A stretch of DNA of 64,000 nucleotides from Branchiostoma lanceolatum (taxonomy: Eukaryota > Chordata > Leptocardii > Amphioxiformes > Branchiostomatidae): contig NC_089735.1 in NCBI RefSeq assembly GCF_035083965.1, positions 9,512,001 to 9,576,000 of the forward strand, in the 5' to 3' direction. Position 1 is the first letter of the stretch, and the number at the start of each line of letters is the position of its first letter. The translations under genes were made by a program, and so were the position numbers. Of this stretch, positions 35,956 to 47,779 are shown piece after piece. The notes under the pieces were generated by a model, which was not told the DNA's origin, searched no databases, and saw only the letters and a list, made by a program, of their open reading frames with translations.

Positions 35956-38423
35956 ATGTCTACCCCATCGCCATTTAAATGGGACAGCAGCAACTTAACG
36001 GGATCGGAGGACAGCACCATGAACTCTTCTGAAGTTTTAAGTAAGATCTATGCTGATGCGAGATTCAAGCAATCCACCGCAATCATAGCGCTCTTCATCT
36101 TTTCTTACGTTCTCACTTTTGCTCTGTGCATCGTTGGGAATTCCATGGTCTGCTTCGTCATCTTGAAGATACCGAGGATGAGGACAGTTACAAATTACTT
36201 CCTATTGAACTTAGCAGTGAGCGACCTCCTGGTGGCCATCTTCTGCATGCCATTTACTCTTCTGGATAACATCATTAGGGGTGAGTAGTGAACGTATATA
36301 ACACCGGTCCTTCCAATACAATAACAACATTAAAACATGTTAATGAATCGGCACGATCAACTCAAATTGCCAATCTTATACCCGGTTTCCATTAGGACGG
36401 TGCCCTCGTCACGAGCTCTCCTCGACCTCAAATTTAACAAAGCGCTCAACGAATTTCATAGATAGAAAAACGAATTTTTCTCCTCTTTGATCGTTTTGTT
36501 ATCTTTTCACTCATACTTCTGCATGTTACATGATATTTCAATTTTGAAATCAATTCGATTTCGGTCGTAGCGAGAGCACAGTGCGATCGCCGTCTTGTGG
36601 AATGGGCTGTTTCGCCTGTATGGATATCATTTTCAACTATAGTGCGTTCAGCAAATCGGCTCAGGCAAAGTGCACTTCTTCAGGTGTGTTATTGGAATGT
36701 ACGTCACCCGTGACCGAGACCTTTCATTCATCATACCCCTTAAACCATGTTCATTCTTGCCTATACTTTCCAGTATAGCACGAGCTATCATAGACATCCA
36801 TAATTCATGTTAGGTAAACTACAGGATGCAATAAAAGTTTTATGCATGTTTATATATGTCTTTGAGTGTTTTTTGGGGGGTGTTTTTCTATGTTCTATGA
36901 GCGACTTTGTATAATGTAAATAGATAGCCATAGATTGAAATGCTAGTAACTGAACGGCAAATTCTCACAACTATTGTCGGCCATGAAAATATTCTCACAA
37001 CTAATGACGGGAGAATTCTTACAAATAAACCAATATCATGAATAACACAATTCTTCACTTTGTATACAGGATGGCCCCTCGGTAACGTAATGTGTAAGCT
37101 GACACCGGCGGTGACTGTGGTCTCTGTGGTAGCGTCAGTCTTCACACTCGTGGCGATTGCAGTGGACAGGTGTGCACTTAATTCAAAATGCCATTTTCCT
37201 TACATAATCATGTAATTCATCTCATCAGTGGCAATCTCTTTGGATAAGCGATGCGGATTTCTCTATGCTAGATGAAACTAAGATTAATTCTGACATGCGT
37301 TTTTAGTGCACTCTCACTGAAATGTAAAATGTCTATCATTGATTACAATATCGCATCATCAATTATGGTGCCCAGATTTAGATACATTGTAAGTTTATGT
37401 GCAACTTTTCTTCATTGTCATTTTACTCAATAGACGGCGCTGTTCGATTTGAGAGAATTGCAATCAAAATCAAATCACGAATAGCACTGTCGCTGTTATG
37501 GTGGTACATTTACATCTACATAGGGGTTGCCCCCAAATAACCCCTTCAGGGGCAAAGTAGGGGGGGGGGATAGGTATGTACATGACAAATATTGGAATCT
37601 TTCGTTCTTTTTATCCTATACTTATTTGCCTCGTAATACATCATACAAAGTTTGTTTGTATAGAAATGTATCCTGAAGAATTCAGCAATATATATTTTTT
37701 TTCAGGTACTATTCGGTTGTTCACCCCACAGAGCCTAAACCCTCGACCAGAACGCTGATTCAGACAGTGGCGGCTATATGGGGACTCTCATTTGTAATAA
37801 TGATCCCGCAGGTACTCCTAATTGAAGAAGGGGTGATGTCTTATAAGAACACCCTATTCTTACACTTGTGCATGGAGACATCTCCCTTATGGAGCAAAGT
37901 GTATAGTACCATTATCTTCCTCTGTTGTTACATTACGCCGATGGCTGTGATTGCCTGTCTCTACGCCAAAATTGGTTTTACCGTTTGGGCTAAGCCTACT
38001 CCGGGAGGCGACCGCGCCCCGAAGGAAATCAAAGAACAAGATTTCCGTAAAAAGGTCAAAGTCATCAAAATGCTCATGGTAGTGGTTGTGTTATTTGCAT
38101 TTTCCTGGCTTCCTCTTCAAACAATATTCATGTTGTACGATTATGGGGATCTCAGCGTGCGTACGAAGGAAGTTGTGGACATCTATGTGTATCCAGTAGC
38201 GCACTGGCTGTCATATTTCAATAGCTGTATGAATCCTATCATATACGGCTACTTCAACCAGAATTTCCGAAACGCTTTCAAATCGATATTTTCATCAAGA
38301 TATCTTGAGTTCTTCTACAAAAGAAAATCGGTAAAGGATTCAAGACGGCCTAAAAACGACCAAGGTAACATGGATTTGATTGAAATAAAGGAAGGCCAGA
38401 ATGGTAATGAATGCAATCTGTAA
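35956..38423 (+). CDS. Neuropeptide FF-type GPCR, receptor A, 3 coding exons, 380 aa
   Basis: Exons 35956-36280, 37070-37169 and 37706-38423; phases 1 and 2; total 1143 nt. The start chosen is the Met at 35956 ([16 protein letters not shown]); an upstream in-frame Met at 35851 would add 35 residues without a function. Seven-helix rhodopsin-class receptor: N-glycosylation sites NLT and NSS in the N terminus, [13 protein letters not shown] (helix 1 GN), [15 protein letters not shown] (helix 2 LAxxD), conserved Cys in NVMCKLTP (helix 3) and in LHLCMET (loop 2), [13 protein letters not shown], long helix 6 [19 protein letters not shown] with SWLPL, and MNPIIYGYF (NPxxY). The helix 6-7 block, with [20 protein letters not shown] and [12 protein letters not shown], is closest in my knowledge to NPFF receptors. 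The predicted role is G-protein signalling to an RFamide peptide at the plasma membrane. ATTAAA at 38459 may be its poly(A) signal. Confidence 0.9.
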
Positions 38424-40291
38424 GGTTAAGCCTTGGATTTGTTCTGGATCTGTTCTTGATTAAAACATGCAAACCAGCTGGTGTAGAGGATCAAGTCAAT
38501 TGCAAGCTTGGTTAGCTCGATCACTTGTGTGCTTAGAATACCCTCGACTATGATAGCATATATGAAACATGCAGTTTAATATCTTGCTGTATGGATTTAA
38601 AGATTTTACAGGACAAAGATTACATGCCGTTAACAAAAGGAAATGCCACGCTTGGTCGGCTTTGATGTGGTTTTAGTGTTTATGTTCGCGTAAAATTGTT
38701 TTTTAGGGTTCTGAATGTTGTTATTGCTACGACAGCATTGTGATAGTAAAGCTTATATTAGCACAGTGTCAAGATATTGAATTGACCAGTGAATGGTGAT
38801 GTTTATCAATATATCTACAATCAAAATGATTAAATGAAGATAGTTTACTTTACACAATTTTTGCAGTTGTACCAGGGCTAACTGATACTGATTTTAATCA
38901 TGTTCAGGTTGTTGTACGTAACTATGCCAGTAATCCATGTACAAAACAGATAGATATGAATTTTCATGAGTAGCCATAGATGGTGGATAGCTCTAGATCA
39001 TGCGTACGTACTCGTTCTCGTATTTATGTAGGAATCCATGTCCAGAACAGATAGATATAGACTTTTAAAAATATTGAGTGTTAATTATCATGTTATAGTA
39101 TAAATGATTCAACAAATGTCTACAGTAACCGAAGACTATTCATTATGTGTTGTCCTAATGTTTCGTGAAATATGAATCAAAGACAGATACGCAAAGTTGT
39201 GAGATCTATGTATAAAGAAACTCTAGCGACTAAAGTTCAGACTCTAATTTTCTAATAGAATGTAAGTAGATGAATTTATTGACATCATGTGAATGTACAG
39301 CAGTCTGAAAAATTTAAAACATGAACACATTATTCCAAATTCGAGAGGTGCAATGTTGCAGATTCACATCTCCGCGGAGGTACCAAAGTTGATTGCATCT
39401 TACATGCTGTGAGAATACGCAACTAACTGCCATGTTAGCTCATGTCATTTCATTTAGCAGCTGCAATGTGTGGTTGATCATGTTTACTACTGTAATTGAA
39501 CGTTTTCAACTGATAAGAAATGGCGCTGTCATCAGATCTTACGTGTTGCTATTAGTAATTTATCACTGTAGGTGTACGGTATGTCAAAAATACGCAGCAG
39601 TGAGCACTGTGAGCTATTTAAGTTACACGTTGATGAATAATTGGTTCTCGACAGGAGGTACGTAGAGACAAATACATTTAGAGGTAAAGCTATTTTTGTG
39701 AGCAGCTGCAGTTATATAAGCTTTCTACTTGTTGTTTTTCTTGAAATAAAAGTCTTTGATGTCCAAATAAAGTAATGCTGTAGACAACTTTTAGCACAGT
39801 GAATAGTTTTCCATATCGGCAAGTCTTTTCTACTCTGCTACTCTTTGCCGCAAGGTGTCGTGGCGATATTGCGGAACTGAACGTGACTGAGTTTGTATCC
39901 CCCATCTTTCTGGTGTAGTAGTAGAGTTAGATGCACCGTTTTGATGTCATATTTTTGTTGCAGTTACTTAATTTGATTTCTATCAATATTTGTTTATCAA
40001 TAACTTTTGTCAATTTTCTCAATCACATTTCAAGAATTCTACCATGACCATTCTAATGTGTATTTGTAGATACGTAGTTCAACAGAATTTAGTTTATCAG
40101 TGCTCATATTTCACCCCGGTAATTTCTTCCGTTTGTAACTTTGCAACACATTTTGTAAAGCCTATGGGGCGGATATAGTACGTAGCAATCTTCTGGGAAT
40201 CTTGGAGTTGCATGTTGTTTTGTAAAAGGAACCAGTTCAGCTCAATCTGAAGTTACCTGATCTGAATGTAACATCACGTGTAACACCACAC

Positions 40292-40385
40292 CATCACAAA
40301 CTTTAAACCAAAAATAGTCACTCAAGCAGTTACTCTTATTTTACTACCTGGATTTCTAACCTTCATCAACGCATCACAAACTTTA
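40292..40385. mobile_element. 66-bp element copy flanked by a 14-bp target duplication
   Basis: CATCACAAACTTTA occurs at 40292-40305 and again at 40372-40385. Between them is a shortened relative of the element at 22566: CCAAAAATAGTCACTCAAGC and, at the end, CTACCTGGATTTCTAACCTT. The central hairpin half is missing. Two independent copies with 14-15 bp duplications define this as a mobile family. Confidence 0.8.
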
Positions 40386-40586
40386 CTCTGCACATAGCAA
40401 CCACGACATAGATTTCACTGTTTGACAAACAAAGGGGTATCTATGAAAAACTGTATTCAAGTGCCACATGTCAGTTTGCCAAGGACAGGTTTTTGTCCCT
40501 GTGCTCATTAGTAATGACAGATGGGATGCGGTGCCCTTTCAGATATGACTCATTTCTCCATTACTTTCATGAAATGCCACTCATTG

Positions 40587-40850
40587 TAAAATAACAATCG
40601 ACGTGGGTAGCAATGATGTGAATGGAGAGTGACGTTAAGAACATGAATTCTTCAAGTATAAAACGACACGTGGCCCTGACACGAGACGAAAACTACATCA
40701 AAAGAAATATGAAACTGTAAGGGATCCCATTCTTTGAGAAATAACAATGGACGGGGTTAGTAATTACATGGAAGGAGTGTGACATTAAAATTATGAATAC
40801 GTCCCGTGTAGAGTGGCACGTGGCACCGACACGAGACCATTATGATCAGA
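40587..40850. repeat. Tandem duplication, two copies of about 110 bp
   Basis: Copies at about 40587-40700 and 40738-40850 share AAATAACAAT-GACG-GG, TAGTA/AGCAAT-A-TG, GTGAC-TTAA, ATGAAT and CACGTGGC-C-GACACGAGAC in order. Each also has a TATAAAA-like or GTAGAG segment before the shared CACGTGG. Confidence 0.7.
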
Positions 40851-42192
40851 AAAGAAGAAAAAAAAAAACACCTCGCCTACCCATTCATACATAAAGATGG
40901 ACATGCAATCGGACATGTATCGCACTTAGAGAGTCAGGGGTCCATCCATCACCCAAAGCTGTGTTCAGTCTACTGAAGTTTACAGCAAAGTGAGTCCAGC
41001 ATCGATTCCGTCCATACAGCACACGGTGAGTTGAAGGTCCATTTTTCATATTTTGCTGCTGTTGTTGTTGCAGCTTGGACAGATGCTAGAAAGTTTCTAA
41101 GTAATGCAACAGGTTAGTATTTGACACAACACTCACGTAGAGAGTTTAGATATTCCAAAAAAATGTAGAAATCACTCGATGTCTAGCAGTCCGATATGCA
41201 GTAATCGGTCAACTGTGGAAAGGAAAGAATCTTAGATGTGAACAGAACCATGCCCATATTTTACTCCAATGCAGTATTACTAGACTTTCCTTGGTCGTTG
41301 TTCTTAAGGACGATGTAGGAAAAATGTAAATGACTATGAAAATAATGAAATTCCAAAAAAGGCTCCGAAAGATTGAGAAAATAGCTGTTACAGACTATCT
41401 TCATCAGAGCTTGGAGAAAAGTCTTAAAAATACTATAAATGACTGCATTCTATGTCTAGACATTTCCTAACTTACGTTAAATGTTGAGCCAATCTACTTA
41501 AAATATTTGTTGTGTAGTTTGAAGATAAGAATAGTGTCTAGTTTAGTTATTTCACCAATAGTATTGCATTAACAACTCCCGGCATCGTATGCTAAAGCAA
41601 CGTGAGCATATCTGCCGAAAGCAGCTGGTGAAGAGGTGTCATTTACGTCGTAACATGTATATTTCTAAAATGGAGTAGCGTCAACGTCATAAGCTACCAT
41701 AAAGGGAACCACTTCCCTCCAAAGGAAGGTGTATAAATCTGTATCACTCCCAACAGACATTTCACATTATTTGGCCACAAGGCTGGCACTAGTATATATT
41801 CTCAGTACATCACGAGTATGAACTCAATAGTGTAGGCTTGCGACCTTTCAATAACATTTTATAGAGAAGTTGGTAAAGGCGCCCATGGGGAAAATTGCTA
41901 ACCATACATGGTAAAGTTTAGATGCAGTTAAAGTTGTTTTAGAGGCTTTTACGTGGTATGAAGATCTCCATTGTGGACGGATAGGGACAACGTGATACGA
42001 ATAACTAAGATTTGAAGAAAGGGTAGCATATACTACTTTACGTTTTATGTCACATTGTACTTGTACTCCAACAAAAAAAAAAAAACTTAACTCAAATTAT
42101 TTCAGATCTCATGTGGGGTTCATGATTAAAACCGCACCTTACCCCCGTAGACTAGATGTGAATTTCCTAATCTGGTAAAGGTTTACAGTCCT

Positions 42193-42345
42193 CCTTATGA
42201 CTGGGAGGCCGTCTTATGACTGGGAGGCCGTTGGCCGTTGCGCATTGTACTAAAAGTGTCCTCTGGAACTACTGTACCAAACAACGTCCCCTAGTACAAC
42301 GGACCATTGCAGCCCCACCCCACCACCCCCCCAGCCCAAAGAAGT
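42193..42345. repeat. Short tandem repeat and C-rich tract
   Basis: CTTATGACTGGGAGGCCGT occurs twice in tandem at about 42195-42232. At 42312-42333 is a C-rich run whose minus strand has G runs of 4, 4, 2 and 7, able in principle to form a G-quadruplex. Confidence 0.6.
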
Positions 42346-44040
42346 TCCTTGGTACAATGAACCTGTAATTCTGTTTATACTGTATCTATCTCTTGCATTT
42401 CCTGTCACGACCCGTGGAAGGCTAGCTAACCACGCCAGTGAGCTTGACCTGCTCAAGATCAATCGGTCAATTATAGTGATTGGTCAACCTTTAGAGTATC
42501 GCAATCAAACAAGCTCTTACAAAAACAGTCGAACAAGTATTCAGCCATATCTTACAACTAACTAGTTTGCTTAAAACATTGCCTTCACATTGAAAGTGAG
42601 TAAATATAATACATGTATAAAAATGTAAACAAGCACAAGTTACCCCCAAATGTAAGAACAACAAGCCTAATTGCGTTCAACATCGCGGAATAAGGTCCCT
42701 CATTCGATCTGTACTTCCTGCTATGAAAGCTATTCTAATCCTAATGGTAAGCCAAGTTCAAAATGTGTAACCGGAACAAAGCCGGAGATTCCTGCCCTGA
42801 TTTAAAAATAAACAACTTAGAAGGATTGTGAAGAAAAAAAAAATCGGCAACAGGAAGGATAAGAAGACAAGAAGACGAGGATTAAAGTACCTTTGCTGAC
42901 GTTGAATCAATTCATGAAACCAGGATTTCTAAAATTAATAGTGCCCATTGATGTTATGCCATTTTGATCTAGTATTTGCGTGAAAAAAAAAGCACAAGGT
43001 GCCAAAAAAACACAGCAACTCTCATACATAACACCGATCCACCATACTGAATGCTAGATTTATTCATTTGGTGCTGCTGTATCTACTCAAATTCACTTGC
43101 AAGAACTTTAATCAAAGAATACCCACACTACAGACTATATATAATTCTTTAATACTAATATATACATCAGGTTGATACTAAAGGCTCTATTCCATTTCTA
43201 TATGTGATTATTTGGCTAGGAAAGCAAAGCAAAGCAAAAATTGAAGGTTTAATTCTAATTCTTTCTATTCGTTAATTTTTGCAGAGTAAAACGTCCCCAT
43301 AAATGAAGGCAGCAACAAACACACTACGTCAGGTAGATGTTCTATAACATACCCGCGGTTAAAATTTTCACGCAGCTTCCAGAGAGTTCTACGGCGCCGT
43401 GTTGTGTTATCTATTGGCTTATGCATTTTAAAACATGTCAAAAGACGCCCTTGTCAAATAGTGTCGTACTAGGTACATGGAAAGCACAATAGGCCTGCCG
43501 TAAAAAGTAATAAAACCGAGACCACGAAGTGTTGCGAGGTCTCTAGAATTTGTTATCACACCTCCACAGAAGGAGCTTAGTAATTTGCTTGGTCTAATCG
43601 TGTGACAAGGCTCTTTAGTTGGCGTTCGTCAAATGCCATGTTGTGTTGGCTCATCGTAGTAGACAAACTTGAAACTATTTTGCATTTATTCAATTTCATA
43701 TTTATTTTTCTTAGCATTAGGTTAGTACTTAACTTTTTTCAATATCAATTGATGATGACATCGATGAATGTCAATTTTTGAACGGTCACATTTTACATTA
43801 TTGACTAATCAATTGTACATCAATGGTGTATGAACCAAATTCCTACGGTAATTTTTCATCTATTTCATTGTGAAGCTTAAGTGCAAGTATCTAGCTACTC
43901 TCCTTGTAGATGTTGGCTTAGGAAGATTGTGACCTTCTTCTGTTGCGCCCTATTTCTTTTCGTCAGCCCCACGTACACCACGTAGGCAGGTGGAAAGAAA
44001 TCGGGGCAAATGAGATGAAGGTCACCATCTTCCCCTACAG

Positions 44041-44061
44041 CCTCTGCTTGGAGAGTAGCAA
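44041..44061. repeat. Isolated terminus of the MITE family at 20647
   Basis: Twenty-one bases, including CTCTGCTTGGAGAGTAGCAA, are identical to the right end of the MITE at 20647-20855 (positions 20839-20859). The rest of that MITE is not seen here. A minus-strand frame at 43895-44092 runs through it and is probably part of an unrecognised repeat, not a gene. Confidence 0.6.
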
Positions 44062-47000
44062 CCAACGCATCCTGTTGCAATGGGGATAGCATCAGAAATC
44101 AAGTATTATGCTGGTAAAATTGCAGACAGCTCATGACGCACTTGAGACATGAAACTCGCGGAACTTGAGTGGCTTCAGCGGTAAAGAATTTATATAACGT
44201 CAACCATGCAAAAAGAAGACCTTTGAGACTATATAACCACTTCTCATCATACAGCATTATGGCAGTATCATTTACTTGTGGCGCCAATGTGAAACGCTTT
44301 GATGGTTATGTCCTTATATGCTGAATACCAATAGTCAAGCTTCGTATATCAAATTTCAAGGAGAGAAGAAATCAGAATGCTTCTTTCAGAATGAAGAGGA
44401 CACAGAACCAGGTATGTTCCTAAACCAGACACTTGCTTGAATTGCTGCATTCTACACTAATATCACGAAAACCCAAGGCAATCAGGTAACCGCACGAGCT
44501 GTTTAGGTCTCTTGTGGCTAGTCAAAATCCATCAATATGTAAAGTGTTTATGATTGCCTTACCAAAAGGTGTATTGAAAACGAAGGAGTAGCTTGGAAGG
44601 GTTAATGTGTTTGACAACCCCGTAGCCAGAAAGTTTTTGAAATATGTCGGCATCATTTATTTGAAAGTTCATGGCGTCAATTGGTATGTTTTGTTAGGTT
44701 ACGCATTCGTGAGGTCTCGGTAAGGAAGATTTCCTTCTGCATACTTCATATTTTTAGAGTATGAGTATGTTAAATTGTTTTCTCTCCACTTGTTTGTAAT
44801 TTGTGTCGTCTGGAGGAGGCCTAGGTATTTGGCATCTTTAATCAAGTATGAAAAATATGAAATTATGTCAATAGGATCTACTGTGGTATACTACTGTAAA
44901 ACTAAGTATATTCGCGCCACGATGTACAATTGCCCGCAAACCTTAGTATAACACCGAAAAGTAATCTACATTTTTATTTTATGGAATGGTTATGACAGCC
45001 AGATTCGTTCGTAAATATATTGGTTGATATATTGCACAATTAAACCATTACTGCCTTTAAGTATTACGATTAGGTATTTTTCATATCCATGCGTACTTCC
45101 ACCAATTTGCTGACAGTGAGCATTTTTTTTTCGACTGATATTATGTCGCTTGCTAAATCTTCTTTGCAAAGTAATCATTTATCAGGTAGAAGGTTCAGTG
45201 AACTTGGAAACGTCAAACTTTTGGGCGCTAAAAAAATATCACTGCATCACTTACGATATTGTTGATTGATGGGCCGCGCTCCTGATATCCTGCGTGTGAA
45301 AGTCATCTCATGCATTTGAGATGAGTTTCATCAATTTGTTACGATTTCGTATCATGATAAACGTTAAACCGAAGCTTTTCATTCAGCCAGTTGTCAAAAG
45401 CTATCATTCAGACTCCTCTGCAATATTTCGTTTTAACAGGAGAAGGCCTTTTTATCTATACGCAGTGAGGATTTAGTTGATAAGGTTAGTGGTGTATACA
45501 TATTAATCAACGTACCAAGGCGGTTTGAACAGACTCCATCCCAAACGACTTAACGACCAACAGAATTGGATTCTAGGTTTAATCTAATCCTATCCAATAA
45601 ACATACCTGACCTTGTCCAAAATTCAGGTTGGGCTCTTCTAAAGTAACGAAATTGCACTCTCCATATATGAAATAAATAGATGCTACAAATATGATTACA
45701 GGAAACATTAAATCTTATTATATTACATGCTAGGCGCCGCAAAAAAGCATATCTATAATTTACCACTGACTTAAGTATGAATTAGATACAGCATTTGAAA
45801 GCTATTTTGCCCCAACAGTTGAATTTCAGAGTCTGCATTTGAATTTGAATTTATGATCGACGTCAAAGCCACAAAACCCATAAATTATCAAAGCTGATTG
45901 CCGTCAATTAAATCCTAGAGATATAAAATACCTATTATCTCCCCGTAACTTCGATTTACTTGGAACGTAAAATGGTTGACCTTTTCGCGGCGTTTGAAAC
46001 GTTTGCATTTTTCAGGAGACTCTTGCATTACCGCCAGAGATAATATATGCAAACCTGTGGGGTGACGCGTGGTATGAAAGATGCATGAGAGAGTTCCTTC
46101 GTTTGCGTCTTTTCCAAAATGCAAACACAATCGCTGTTAGCAAATCGTGACAAAGTCTACGTTTTAAAGACGTACGTGTAATTTGCACAAAATTAATGCA
46201 AAAAGTTCAATGTTTTCCACCTTATTTTTGACAACTGGTAAAATCCAAACAAAGAATTGAATCGAAATTGTTGTTATGTTGTCCAGGGCCTGAACCGACA
46301 CTAAAAAAGCATCATCCAGGCCTCTAGATTGAAAATAGAGAACGTAGATCTTAATAAACGTAACTATTAAGATATCAGATCATATATCTTAAAAATTGTA
46401 ATTACTGAAAGTATCATAATTGTAAACCACAGTATGAACGGTAAAGCTTGGATTAGTTTTTTGAAGAATATGATAAATGCCTCTGATGTACATCAATGCA
46501 GGAACGGGTCACGAGACTATTCTAGGTCATTGTAGATGCCTTATATTTCTGGCAGTCAAGAGGCTCTAGTTCAGTACCATTTGCCCCGCACCGCATGATT
46601 CAGGTAGGGAACAGCGTGTATCACTTAACGATATCAAATTTTGTTTGGCATCTTGTAACCCTTATTTTATTTTATTACCGAACATGGTATGGTGTTCTTA
46701 ATCCTTATAAATGTGTTTATGTATTGTGCATAACAACAAAATTTGGATTTTTGTTCTTCCATGCATGTTAGATCATCATATAACACCGGTTTTTGTACGC
46801 ATTTCAAGACATTGGTTTATATTTACTAAGCATTTTTCAATACTTTGTATGCTTGTCATTTTGTATATTTTATATCTTATTGTGTATCATTGACAATCAT
46901 AGAGTAGAACTTGCCGATAGCCTTTTCCACTATCTTTAGGGATTTCATGTGCTTCACCGGAACGATAAGGTGACAACCATTTTTCAACAACGCCATAAGG

Positions 47001-47779
47001 CAATTTTTAGATTTCCCACAAGATACGCCCAGAAATAGAATTTTATTGCTTCTTTAAAGTTAACTTCCTTTTTGTTGAGTGAGCGTATCTAAGTGATTGA
47101 AGTGGGAATTATCTTTTCGTTTCAAGTGTCAAGTAGCATTTTTATTTCCCTTGTTATTTGAAGTCACAAGGCGTATGGAATATGTGCAATAAGGTCTGTA
47201 AATCGTTACATTCTATTTGTAAGGTGATATGTTTCCTCCATCGCGTGCAAGATGGCTATACTGTTACATTTTTAAACGTTTTGGGATTGTGGTTTCTGTG
47301 GATTTTAACGGGTTTAAGACGTGCAAAATACATTATTTTTTAGAAAACATCCATTTAGAATATGTAAAATATACATTAATGTTACCTTACAACCCAAACC
47401 AAGGCAACACAGCTTTAGCATTGCCTAAGGAATAACGTTGTACGCAAACTTTCTCCTCATTCCAGGTGGCAAACGGCTTTATCGATTGACAACGTCACCT
47501 CTACATCTTCCACCAGAGGAGGTTAAGAACAGTAACTGACAATCTCATATCGAATGACACCGGGGCTTATTTATCTAAACATCGCGTCCTGAATTAGTAA
47601 GGCTTGCCATATTGACCACCGACCGTACTCTTTTTGCCACCGTAAGCCAGCTTTGCCCGTCACGGTTGCGTTTTATCCAAATTGTTTGACAGACTGAAGA
47701 GGAAATCGGTTACGAGTCGGGAGCCGGAAGTCGGAGTCCGCGAACCTCTCACTCTAGAACTGTCTCTCACACCTTCAGA

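Larger units (their letters stand above)
38424..47779. other. Intergenic region between receptor genes A and B
   Basis: About 9.3 kb without a recognised gene. It holds a short element with target duplication (40306), duplications, a C-rich tract and a MITE terminus (listed separately). Open frames have no domain signature. The part just before 47780 (about 47640-47779, more GC-rich) is probably leader sequence of gene B. Confidence 0.45.

Noticed and set aside
41180..41320. Possible reverse-transcriptase zinc-knuckle (frame with RCEQNHAHILLQC)
   Set aside because: Only one Cys/His group, frame interrupted, no LINE 3' end nearby; too weak to call.
43895..44092. 65-codon minus-strand frame overlapping a MITE terminus
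   Set aside because: Reads through a repeat end; no domain. Likely repeat sequence.
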